Assembly: GCA_903835145.1 (NCBI GenBank)
Contig: CAILMA010000659.1
Location: 1 to 6,399, forward strand
DNA: 6,399 nt
DNA from: an uncultured Bacteroidota bacterium
GTDB taxonomy: Bacteria > Bacteroidota > Bacteroidia > Chitinophagales > Chitinophagaceae
Direction: 5' to 3'
Within the stretch, counting starts at the first letter, position 1, and each line of letters opens with the position of its first letter. Below, one piece after another: positions 1-6,035 of this stretch. Made by a program: the position numbers and the translations under genes. The notes beneath the pieces were generated by a model. It was not told the DNA's origin and searched no databases. It was given only the letters and a program-made list of their open reading frames with translations.

Positions 1-205
1 CATTATTCTTCCAACACGGACTTAGACGTTAGGATACCTTGGGCTTTCAATTTCCAAAGATTTTATCGAAGCCCAGAAAGGCAAAATATGGGTAGAGAGC
101 GAAGTTGGCAAAGGATCCGTGTTTAGCTTCTCACTTCCCTGCCAACCACCACCCGCAGTTTCCGCCCAGTTTTCAGTAAAACAACCTATAAATGCAGAAA
201 AGTAA
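1..205 (+). CDS. Sensor histidine kinase, C-terminal fragment (frame broken near the left edge)
   Basis: This is the tail of a two-component sensor kinase. In the frame ending at the TAA at 203-205 (a second TAA follows at once), the sequence reads [15 protein letters not shown], then [20 protein letters not shown], then about 22 unremarkable residues. That is the end of an HATPase_c domain: the G2-box region GxGLGLSISK, then the last strands G-KIWVES--GKGS-F-F-LP. The domain binds ATP and phosphorylates the kinase's own histidine; the rest of the protein lies to the left of the window. Oddities: the expected GTGLGL appears as GYLGL, one residue short, and this frame has a stop (TAG, 23-25) just before it. 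The adjacent frame (1-31, [10 protein letters not shown]) reads more like the preceding kinase sequence. A single-base error or a real frameshift between about 22 and 40 would explain both. Family assignment is firm; intactness is not. Confidence 0.78.
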
Positions 206-232
206 TAAAGGCGCTTGATGAAACCCCGACAA

Positions 233-1948
233 CTACTTTATGGCATTTAGTCGTTCCTGTATCTGAGGGGGAACCGCGATACCATTGATTTGCATTTGTG
301 AAGCCAATGCTTTCGCTTCTGCGAGGCGGCCTGTGGTAAAATACATGAGCAGCAGGTTGGTGTTGGCCTGTGGATTAGTGATGTCTTTTTTCAGGTAGGT
401 CTTCAGGTAATTCATAGAGCCGACAGTATCGCCCTTCATCATGGCTACCCTTGCAAGGTAGAAATCACACTCGTAGTAATCAGATACCTTTTTTTCCTTG
501 AGCAAGTACGGCTCTGAAGCCAGCACAGAATCTCTTTTCTGGAGCATAACGCCATAATAGAAATTTAGGTATTTCTGATTTGAATCGAGCCTGTAGGCTT
601 TATGGAACAAGTCGTAAGACGTTTGCAGGTTTTCAGTTCTTGCACCCAACATCATATTGGCATAGGCGGAATTTGGAGAAGTTTCAGCGGCCTGTGTCCA
701 GAAGGCGACCGGGCTTTCGAAATTCTTCTGGTGCATCAGGTTTATGATGGCAAATAGCCCGCAGACACCAAAAACCGATAATATCAGATTTCGGTCTGTA
801 AGCTTTTTAAATAGGGCAGTTTCCGATAGTACAATTAATATGCCGATTATAGGCAGGTATAAACGATGTTCAAACGTTTGTTCGTTCAGGTTGTTAGGCA
901 CGAGCAACGCTGGCAAAAGGAAGAGCAGGAACACCGCAAAACCAACACCCACCCTACGCCAATTGACATCTTTAGAAAACCAAAGCAGAGCAGCCAAAAT
1001 ACCCATGGCAGCCAGTCCGAAATAGTATACCGTATCCTGCTGGATAGGGAAAACACTCAGATTAAATGGAAGGAATATCTTGCCGAGGTACTGAATGATA
1101 AGTGGCAGGCGATGGACAAAATCTCCAGCCATCTTACCCACATTTGTAAGCGACGAATTCTGCACGGTTGCGAATGCCCTTGCTACATACCACACCACAA
1201 AGCAGCCGACCCAGGTGGCATAAAGCGTAATGTTCCTTTTGGATAGCCAGCCAAATCCGAGACCAAAAACCAAGAACACAAAGGCCACCGGAGCAACAAA
1301 TACAGCTGTTTCCTTGGTGAAAAATGCCAACAGGAGAAAAAGAACTGACCATGCAAGCGATGATAATTTTCCCTCCTCGGCATAATTAATGACATGTATA
1401 AAAAAGGGCAGTGAAAAAACAGCGAGTAAGGTATCATTACGACCGGGCACCCAAGCCACAGCCTGGCTGATAACCGGGTGTACAGCATATATTAACGCCA
1501 GCAGAAAAGCCGCAACCTGATTTAAACGTAATTTTAAAAACACCTTGTAAAGCAGAAGTACGCAGGAAATGTGCAACAGCACGTTCACAACATGGTAACC
1601 TGCAATTTCATCTTTTGAAAACTGGTAGTTAAGAATCATACTATCGTGGAAAACCGGGCGATAATAGGGATCTTTTGTAGCCTCAAACAAGCCACGCTGA
1701 AAAGAAGTAATGAGGTTACCCAGGTGTTCGTTGTATTCATGAAACTCTCTGATGAAAATAGTGTCATCGAGCTCTGTAAAACCAAAACCAAACGTACGCA
1801 CATACAACAGCAATGCAACAATACCCAGCCAAACCATTGGCATAGGAATTGTGGCTGCGGCAGTGCCGGCAGGAAGCCAGCTGGACTTAGCTTCCTTTTT
1901 AGGTTCTATATTTCTTACGGGGGTTGGGTTAACTTTTGGTTTGCTCAC
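233..1948 (-). CDS. Multi-pass membrane protein, GT-C glycosyltransferase (TMTC/PMT-like) with C-terminal TPR repeats
   Basis: Probable polytopic inner-membrane glycosyltransferase of the GT-C fold, which uses lipid-linked sugar donors on the outer face of the membrane. Acceptor and sugar are unknown. From a GTG start (571 aa): a Lys/Pro-rich cytoplasmic leader (1-37), a first TM helix (about 38-57), and ELDD in the first outer loop (D61, D62), the place where GT-C enzymes carry an acidic catalytic pair. DPYYRPV follows at about 93-99, HPVISQAVAWVPGRND at about 157-172 and FTKE at about 210-213. These match the pattern of bacterial TMTC-like proteins. About ten hydrophobic helices run to residue 400. 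Residues 412-571 form a soluble tail with TPR-like helices, the clearest at about 526-556 (PQANTNLLLMYFTTG...). The frame stays open to an ATG at 2071, but those 41 extra codons look non-coding and a -7 promoter match (1969-1976) lies inside them. The GTG start gives MSKPKVNPTPV..., a typical leader. The gene is convergent with the kinase. It could also be annotated only as a TPR-containing membrane protein. Confidence 0.82.
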   Translation of the reverse strand: MSKPKVNPTPVRNIEPKKEAKSSWLPAGTAAATIPMPMVWLGIVALLLYVRTFGFGFTELDDTIFIREFHEYNEHLGNLITSFQRGLFEATKDPYYRPVFHDSMILNYQFSKDEIAGYHVVNVLLHISCVLLLYKVFLKLRLNQVAAFLLALIYAVHPVISQAVAWVPGRNDTLLAVFSLPFFIHVINYAEEGKLSSLAWSVLFLLLAFFTKETAVFVAPVAFVFLVFGLGFGWLSKRNITLYATWVGCFVVWYVARAFATVQNSSLTNVGKMAGDFVHRLPLIIQYLGKIFLPFNLSVFPIQQDTVYYFGLAAMGILAALLWFSKDVNWRRVGVGFAVFLLFLLPALLVPNNLNEQTFEHRLYLPIIGILIVLSETALFKKLTDRNLILSVFGVCGLFAIINLMHQKNFESPVAFWTQAAETSPNSAYANMMLGARTENLQTSYDLFHKAYRLDSNQKYLNFYYGVMLQKRDSVLASEPYLLKEKKVSDYYECDFYLARVAMMKGDTVGSMNYLKTYLKKDITNPQANTNLLLMYFTTGRLAEAKALASQMQINGIAVPPQIQERLNAIK

Positions 1949-1968
1949 TTGATAAACGGCATTTGAAA

Positions 1969-1976
1969 CAAAAATA
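1969..1976 (-). promoter_or_regulatory. Candidate Bacteroidota -7 promoter element for the GT-C/TPR gene
   Basis: On the minus strand this reads TATTTTTG, an exact match to the Bacteroidota primary sigma factor -7 consensus TAnnTTTG. It ends 20 nt before the GTG at 1948-1946, so transcription would begin around 1962-1965 with a leader of roughly 15 nt. No TTTG-type -33 element is visible at the usual 19-21 nt spacing, and the motif is AT-rich, so chance is possible. It would exclude the upstream ATG at 2071 as the start. Confidence 0.42.
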
Positions 1977-2081
1977 TAAAAATGAGTCGGTTTTGCACCA
2001 TTCCATTTTGCAGCTTGTCGGGAGTTGATAGACACGGGAACAGCATTCGGTCCAGCGGCACGCTTAAACACCCCTCGAATA

Positions 2082-2106
2082 TCCGTTCATGACGGAGAAT
2101 GACGGA
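2082..2106. repeat. Short inverted plus direct repeat in the divergent intergenic region
   Basis: TCCGT (2082-2086) and ACGGA (2092-2096) form an inverted repeat around a 5-nt spacer. ATGACGGA occurs twice, at 2089-2096 and 2099-2106, spaced 10 nt, about one helical turn. The position between two divergent genes suits an operator for a dimeric regulator, but the arms are short and no regulator is encoded nearby. Function is inference only. Confidence 0.3.
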
Positions 2107-2169
2107 ATACTGATTTGAAAATATTTAAAATGGGCAGGAGGTTTCATTAGTACATTGAACATTTACCGC

Positions 2170-2177
2170 TATTTTTG
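2170..2177 (+). promoter_or_regulatory. Candidate Bacteroidota -7 promoter element for the permease/PRTase operon
   Basis: TATTTTTG matches TAnnTTTG exactly and is followed by TT, as in the -7 candidate of the divergent gene. Its end is only 9 nt before the ATG at 2187, so a transcript starting here would have a leader of about 2-6 nt, almost leaderless. No -33 TTTG is seen at the proper distance. Either the operon is nearly leaderless or the match is accidental and the real promoter lies further upstream. Confidence 0.33.
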
Positions 2178-2186
2178 TTCTGTCTA

Positions 2187-3446
2187 ATGAATAACGCAGC
2201 TCAGATTGTCACGACCAGCATCGTTCAGGCCCTGCAGGAACTCAGGGTCAATAAGTTGCGTACTTTCCTCTCGCTTCTGGGTATTACCATTGGCATTTTT
2301 TGCATCATTGCTGTGCTCACGGCACTTGACAGTGCTCGCGAAGCAATAGAGAAAAAAGTAGATACGCTGGGCAGCGATGTGCTGTATGTAGGCCGCTGGC
2401 CCTGGCCCGGAATGGAAGAGGGCGAGTATAAATGGTGGGATTACTGGCGCCGCCCAAGTATGACCAATGCTGAGGTGAAAGCCATTAACGACCAGCTGCA
2501 TGACCTTGCACTTACGACATTATGCCTGCCAATAGGGCGTGTAACTGTGAAGCATGACAACCAGGAAGTGAGCAGTGTGAAGGGGTATAGTGTGAACACT
2601 GGTTTTGATAAGGTACAGAATATTGAACTGGCGCAAGGCCGGTACCTGAGTACCACTGAACTTGAAGGCGGCAACAACAGCGTAGTGCTGGGGAGTGAAA
2701 TTGCAACCGGCCTATTCCCCAACGGCGGCAGCCCGCTCGGAAAAAGCATTTCCCTGATGGGCAGAAAGTTTATTATTGTAGGGGTGATGAAAAAAGTGGG
2801 CCAGAATATGGCTGACTTCGACTTCGATAATGGTGTACTGTATCCTTACAATGCAATAACTGGCCTCGTAGATGTGAGGTCGCTGGAATACAATCCGAGA
2901 CTTATAGTAAAGGCATATAACGCAAATAACGTTGCAGAAGTGAAGGATGAAGTGCGCGGCATCATTCGCCGGGTGCATAAGCTGAAACCCGACCAGCTCG
3001 ACGACTTCGTTGTGAATCAGCTCAGCGGCATTTCTAAAATGCTGGATAGCATGTTTGGCAAAATTGATATTGTAGGCCTTATTATTGGTGGCTTCTCCCT
3101 CCTCGTGGGGGCATTTGGCATTGCTAATATCATGTTTGTGACGGTAAAAGAACGAACCAAAATAATAGGACTCAAGAAAGCTATAGGCGCCCGCAGGGCT
3201 TCAATATTGCTGGAGTTTTTGCTGGAGTCTATTGTTTTGTGCCTTATAGGCGGCTTGCTGGGTATATTCCTGGTGCTGGTTATCAGTTTTGGTGTGAGCC
3301 ATGCTGCCGATATGGAAATCGTTCTTTCCCTTAAAAATTTCTTTATTGGTGTATTCGTTTCTATATTCGTTGGCATTTTGTCAGGCTTTATACCGGCACG
3401 GTCGGCTTCGAAATTAGATCCTGTAGTTGCCATCAGAACAAATTAA
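2187..3446 (+). CDS. ABC transporter permease, MacB/FtsX family
   Basis: Membrane subunit of a MacB-type ABC transporter, 419 aa. These permeases pair with a separate ATPase and use its ATP hydrolysis for mechanotransmission, moving periplasmic substrates through an outer-membrane partner. The substrate is unknown. The N-terminus has the family start: an amphipathic stretch with NKLRTFLSLLGITIGI leading into TM1 (about 27-47). A long periplasmic MacB_PCD-like domain follows (about 48-290), with a Trp-rich segment near residues 70-85 (RWPWPGMEEGEYKWWDYWRR). The C-terminal FtsX domain has TM2 (about 295-318), the cytoplasmic motif KERTKIIGLKKAIGARR (about 322-338), TM3 (about 340-368) and TM4 (about 386-404), ending in PARSASKLDPVVAIR, the classic end of the family. 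The frame is open from a TTG at 2175, but ATG at 2187 fits the domain better and the TTG overlaps the promoter match. No ATPase or membrane-fusion gene is in the window; they must be encoded elsewhere. The next gene follows after 7 nt. Confidence 0.93.
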   Translation: MNNAAQIVTTSIVQALQELRVNKLRTFLSLLGITIGIFCIIAVLTALDSAREAIEKKVDTLGSDVLYVGRWPWPGMEEGEYKWWDYWRRPSMTNAEVKAINDQLHDLALTTLCLPIGRVTVKHDNQEVSSVKGYSVNTGFDKVQNIELAQGRYLSTTELEGGNNSVVLGSEIATGLFPNGGSPLGKSISLMGRKFIIVGVMKKVGQNMADFDFDNGVLYPYNAITGLVDVRSLEYNPRLIVKAYNANNVAEVKDEVRGIIRRVHKLKPDQLDDFVVNQLSGISKMLDSMFGKIDIVGLIIGGFSLLVGAFGIANIMFVTVKERTKIIGLKKAIGARRASILLEFLLESIVLCLIGGLLGIFLVLVISFGVSHAADMEIVLSLKNFFIGVFVSIFVGILSGFIPARSASKLDPVVAIRTN

Positions 3447-3453
3447 ATTTTAT

Positions 3454-3954
3454 ATGAAGAAGAAACGGGTCGTGATACTCGACAAACCCAGAATTGATAG
3501 CAAACTCCGCCGGATGGCCTATGAGATCTGGGAGCGGAATGCAGAAGAAAATGAAGTAACGATTATTGGTATTGAAAAGGGCGGCAAGACCGTGGCTGAT
3601 CATTTAGGTAAGTTGCTACAGGAGATAAGCCCACTTACGGTAACGGTACTTGCGGTAACGATAAACAAAAAAAATCCGCTCAATCACGCATTGGATTTTG
3701 AAGATAACCTCAATGGTAAATCTATCGTAATAGTAGATGATGTAGCCAACTCAGGTAAGACAATCATGTATTCCCTTCATGCGCTGCTCTCCTACGACCT
3801 TAAAAAAGTAATGGTTGCGGTATTGGTTGACAGAAGCCACAAATCATTCCCTATTGCGTCAGATATTGTTGGCCTATCGCTGGCAACGACCTTACAAGAG
3901 CATATTGAGGTGGAAATAAAGAATGGTGAAATAACGTCGGTGTATTTGCAGTAA
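3454..3954 (+). CDS. PyrR-like type I phosphoribosyltransferase
   Basis: A 166-aa type I phosphoribosyltransferase most like PyrR, a fold that binds PRPP and transfers ribose-5-phosphate to a base. Visible motifs: a PPi-loop-like GIEKGG (39-44), the PRPP loop IVIVDDVANSGKT (91-103) with the DD pair at 95-96, and DRSHKSFPI (126-134), equivalent to the PyrR motif DRGHRELPI, followed by a PyrR-like end (ATTLQEHIEVEI). The segment before the PRPP loop (TINKKNPLNHALDFED, 69-84) lacks the D-T-YRDD stretch of true PyrR, and the PRPP loop has ANSGKT rather than YTGRT. Uracil specificity and pyr mRNA binding are therefore not supported, so I give no gene symbol. No signal peptide; cytoplasmic. ATG at 3454 is preferred to a TTG at 3427, which would overlap the permease end. 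The 7-nt gap to the permease indicates co-transcription. Downstream the transcript would run into the heptamer array. Confidence 0.88.
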   Translation: MKKKRVVILDKPRIDSKLRRMAYEIWERNAEENEVTIIGIEKGGKTVADHLGKLLQEISPLTVTVLAVTINKKNPLNHALDFEDNLNGKSIVIVDDVANSGKTIMYSLHALLSYDLKKVMVAVLVDRSHKSFPIASDIVGLSLATTLQEHIEVEIKNGEITSVYLQ

Positions 3955-3956
3955 AC

Positions 3957-4236
3957 AGTAGTTAGTCGTAAGTAGAAAGTCGTAAGTAGAAAGTAGTTAG
4001 TCGTAAGTAGTTAGTCTAAAGTAGATAGTACTTAGTCTAAAGTAGATAGTAGTTGGTCGTAAGTAGATAGTAATTAGTCGTAAGTAGATAGTAGTTAGTA
4101 GAAAGTAGAAAGTAGATAGTAATTAGTCGTAAGTAGATAGTAGTTAGTAGAAAGTAGATTGTAATTAGTCATAAGTAGATTGTGATTAGTAGAAAGTAGA
4201 TGGTAGTTAGTAGAAAGTAGTTAGTCATAAGGAGAT
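3957..4236. repeat. Array of 40 degenerate heptanucleotide units with 21-nt higher-order period
   Basis: Starting 2 nt after the PRTase stop, the sequence divides without a gap into exactly 40 units of 7 nt, nearly all of the form AGTNNNN. By my hand count: AGTAGAT x9, AGTAGTT x7, AGTAGAA x7, AGTCGTA x5, AGTAATT x2, AGTCTAA x2, AGTCATA x2, AGTACTT x1 and five single variants. From 4006 to 4201 the units fall into nine groups that each end in AGTAGAT. Eight groups are 21 nt; one (4090-4117) has an extra AGTAGAA. Each group starts with a unit ending in TT. From 4069 the middle unit alternates between AGTCGTA/AGTCATA and AGTAGAA, giving a 42-nt period. The last units (from 4202) decay. The plus strand has only 11 C in 280 nt. 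Stop codons fill every frame, so it is not coding. It resembles the short tandemly repeated heptamers described in cyanobacteria; function unknown. Confidence 0.95.
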
Positions 4237-4366
4237 AGTCCCGATGTGGGAGAATGGCCTTGAACGGATTTATTCTTGAGGTGCCAATGTTGGAAATTGC
4301 AGGGAAAAAAAAACTTAGACAAAAAAAAGAATTTTAGTAACCTATAATAAACATAACAATAGATCA
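4237..4366. other. Spacer between the heptamer array and the asparaginase gene
   Basis: This follows the array with no gene in it. It contains two A-tracts, A9 at 4305-4313 and A8 at 4321-4328, directly ahead of an AT-rich leader (4329-4366) and the asparaginase ATG. Such tracts can bend DNA or act as an UP-like element. I see no TAnnTTTG element and no clear Shine-Dalgarno site. I also see no hairpin-plus-U terminator for the upstream operon here or in the array. The asparaginase promoter probably lies in this stretch but I cannot place it. Confidence 0.5.
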
Positions 4367-5320
4367 ATGTCTTTTACTTTAGTGATACATGGTGGTGCGG
4401 GTAATATAACGCCTGCAATTATGAATAAAGAACAAGAAGAACAGTATACCGAGGGCCTGAAGCAAGCACTTGACAAGGGTTACAGCGTGCTGCATGGCGG
4501 CGGTACCGCAGTAGATGCGGTGGTGACTGCAATTTCAGTGCTCGAAGACAATCCGCTGTTTAATGCAGGGCGCGGAGCAGTTTTTACAAAAAAAGGGCTC
4601 AATGAAATGGATGCTGCTATTATGGATGGCAGCAATCTTGCGGCCGGGGGAATAGCTGGCGTGCGAAATATTAAAAATCCCATAAAACTTGCAAAGGAAG
4701 TAATGCTTCACTCAGGGCACGTTTTTCTGAGTGGTAGCGGGGCTTCAGAGTTTGCACTCAATCAGGGGATTGAAATGGCTCCTGACGAGTATTTTTTCAA
4801 TAAATCGAGATACGACCAGTGGATTGAGATTCGCGACAGTGATTTTTATCAACTGGACCATAAAGAGGATAACCTGAAAGGCCCATTACCTAATACCGAT
4901 CATAAATTTGGTACAGTGGGTGCTGTTGCCTGCGACATACATGGCAATCTTGCTGCCGGCACATCAACCGGTGGCATGACCAACAAACGCTTTGGGCGCA
5001 TAGGCGATAGCCCTGTGATAGGTGCGGGCACCTATGCCAACAACAAGACTTGCGGCATATCCTGCACCGGCCATGGGGAGTATTTTCTTAGGGCAGTGGT
5101 TGCGTATGACGTATCCTGCCTAATGGAGTACCGCGGCCTCTCCCTGAAAGAAGCTTGCGCTACTGTTGTGAAAGATAAATTGGTGAAATTTGGTGGTGAG
5201 GGAGGTTTGATAGCCGTGGATGCACAGGGTAATTTCGATTTTTGTTTCAATTCAGCCGGTATGTACCGAGGCATGAGGAACAGCAAGGGTGAGGAAATTG
5301 TAGCCTATTACGGCTTGTAG
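4367..5320 (+). CDS. iaaA: Isoaspartyl peptidase / plant-type L-asparaginase (Ntn hydrolase)
   Basis: A 317-aa threonine-type Ntn hydrolase of the plant-type asparaginase family. It removes isoaspartyl residues from beta-aspartyl dipeptides and hydrolyses L-asparagine to aspartate and ammonia. The precursor cleaves itself into alpha and beta chains. Cleavage is expected at Gly182-Thr183 in HKFGTVGAVA, making Thr183 the new N-terminal nucleophile. Other active-site residues line up with E. coli IaaA at a constant offset of +4: Thr201 in TSTGGMTNKR, Arg211 and Asp214 in FGRIGDSP, Thr234 in CTGHGE. The N-terminal HGGAG (8-12) and NAGRGAVFT (66-74) are also typical, as is the total length. There is no signal peptide, so a cytoplasmic location is expected. 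A linker of about 25 residues before the cleavage site is normal for the family. The ATG fits the family start (FTLVIHGGAG). Transcription ends at the hairpin 20 nt downstream. The next gene is convergent, and nothing ties this enzyme to its neighbours. Confidence 0.95.
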   Translation: MSFTLVIHGGAGNITPAIMNKEQEEQYTEGLKQALDKGYSVLHGGGTAVDAVVTAISVLEDNPLFNAGRGAVFTKKGLNEMDAAIMDGSNLAAGGIAGVRNIKNPIKLAKEVMLHSGHVFLSGSGASEFALNQGIEMAPDEYFFNKSRYDQWIEIRDSDFYQLDHKEDNLKGPLPNTDHKFGTVGAVACDIHGNLAAGTSTGGMTNKRFGRIGDSPVIGAGTYANNKTCGISCTGHGEYFLRAVVAYDVSCLMEYRGLSLKEACATVVKDKLVKFGGEGGLIAVDAQGNFDFCFNSAGMYRGMRNSKGEEIVAYYGL

Positions 5321-5339
5321 TTGATACATTTGGCAACTA

Positions 5340-5377
5340 AAAAAACGGTGCAGTTTATAAGAGCTGCACCGTTTTTT
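5340..5377. terminator. Bidirectional rho-independent terminator
   Basis: The arms 5340-5353 (AAAAAACGGTGCAG) and 5364-5377 (CTGCACCGTTTTTT) are perfectly complementary over 14 bp, around a 10-nt loop. Each strand therefore has a GC-rich stem (CGGTGCAG/CTGCACCG) followed by six T. It lies 19 nt after the asparaginase stop and 19 nt beyond the end of the opposing lipoprotein gene, so it can stop transcription from both. Confidence 0.93.
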
Positions 5378-5396
5378 ATAGATGTTGTATTATATA

Positions 5397-5828
5397 CTAT
5401 TGCTTAACAAATGTCTCCCAGTTGGTACTGCCATCAGCAGTGTCTTTTATTACAAAAGTAGACCCAGGAGCTGTAACAATGAGTTGGCCAACTGGTAGAG
5501 TAGCGCCTGAATCAACAACAAGCAAGTAGCTATTGTTTGCGGACAATGTCCAGGTAAAGGGCGTACCGGCCCCAAATATCGACATGGCTGTTCCGACACC
5601 ATTTCCATTAAGCGTTAAGTAAAAACCGAAACTGTCTTCGATCGTTTTTGGATCTGATGCATCCAGCACCCCATTTGCATTTGAATCATTCACAACCTGG
5701 TGCAGCTTCCACCTGCCTACAAAATTATCGTGGACGGATGGTGTGCTGGAACTGGAGCTTTTCTTGCAGGATGCCACAACCCCAATGGCCAATATTGCCA
5801 ATGCACTCACTTTACACAACTTTTTCAT
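5397..5828 (-). CDS. Small lipoprotein with lipocalin-like domain
   Basis: A 143-aa secreted lipoprotein. MKKLCKVSALAILAIGVVASC is a lipoprotein signal peptide: Lys-rich start, hydrophobic core, lipobox VASC with Cys21 as the lipidated residue. The mature protein begins CKKSSSSSTPS, a flexible linker with no acidic residues after Cys, so the Bacteroidota surface-export signal is not obvious and a periplasm-facing lipoprotein is as likely. The rest resembles the lipocalin-like domains common in Bacteroidota: FVGRWKLHQV (about 36-45) as the opening strand, an FYLTLNGNGVGTA strand, and a NWETFVKQ end. An EF-hand/dockerin-like loop occurs at D48-N50-N52-G53...D59 and may bind calcium. No enzymatic function is evident. 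Start choice: the frame opens at 5864, but a -7 promoter match at 5852-5859 lies downstream of that ATG, and the ATG at 5828 gives a clean signal peptide (5834 is a near-equal alternative). Convergent with asparaginase, divergent from upp. Confidence 0.85.
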   Translation of the reverse strand: MKKLCKVSALAILAIGVVASCKKSSSSSTPSVHDNFVGRWKLHQVVNDSNANGVLDASDPKTIEDSFGFYLTLNGNGVGTAMSIFGAGTPFTWTLSANNSYLLVVDSGATLPVGQLIVTAPGSTFVIKDTADGSTNWETFVKQ

Positions 5829-5851
5829 CAACATATATAGTATATTTTTTG

Positions 5852-5859
5852 CAAAGGTA
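5852..5859 (-). promoter_or_regulatory. Candidate Bacteroidota -7 promoter element for the lipoprotein gene
   Basis: On the minus strand this reads TACCTTTG, an exact fit to TAnnTTTG. It ends 23 nt before the ATG at 5828, so the start of transcription would be near 5846 with a leader of about 18 nt. A -33 TTTG is not visible. The spacing is good and the site supports the 5828 start over 5864. Confidence 0.5.
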
Positions 5860-6035
5860 AGCATTTAGCTTAAGTATTGGTTATATTTCACCATTTAGGG
5901 CTATCTCATTGTGTCGTTGGCTTCGGTTGCCGGATAACGAAATATAAAATAATCGCTGGTGGCCTGTATTCTCAAACGCCAACAATACCCTTTAGTTTCT
6001 GCCGTTTTTGCTGTAATTTTCGGCAAAATATTGCT

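Noticed and set aside
744..1966. Several open frames of up to 126 codons on the plus strand within the GT-C gene
   Set aside because: They lie antisense to the GT-C/TPR gene, have low-complexity or implausible products, and no family resemblance. They are shadows of the real frame.
2136..2187. AGGAGG at 2136-2141 followed by a ten-codon frame (TTG 2155 to TAA 2187) whose stop overlaps the permease ATG, as in a translationally coupled leader peptide
   Set aside because: The spacing from AGGAGG to TTG (13 nt) is too long, it would need transcription from upstream of the only -7 match, and Bacteroidota rarely depend on Shine-Dalgarno sites. Probably chance.
3017..3433. 138-codon minus-strand frame opposite the permease 3' end
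   Set aside because: It is antisense to the strongly conserved FtsX domain and its product resembles no family I know.
3957..4236. CRISPR array
   Set aside because: There are no repeat-spacer alternations of about 30 nt and no cas genes. It is a continuous 7-nt tandem repeat.
5648..5860. 70-codon plus-strand frame opposite the lipoprotein gene
   Set aside because: It is antisense to the signal peptide and lipocalin-like domain and has no recognisable motif.
5914..5940. Weak imperfect hairpin (CGTTGGC ... GCC, then AACG after a bulge) upstream of upp
   Set aside because: The stem is short and bulged, with no U-tract or riboswitch-like conserved core.
6000..6025. Inverted repeat TGCCG/CGGCA just before upp
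   Set aside because: Only 5 bp with a 16-nt loop; this is expected by chance in 170 nt and has no supporting context.
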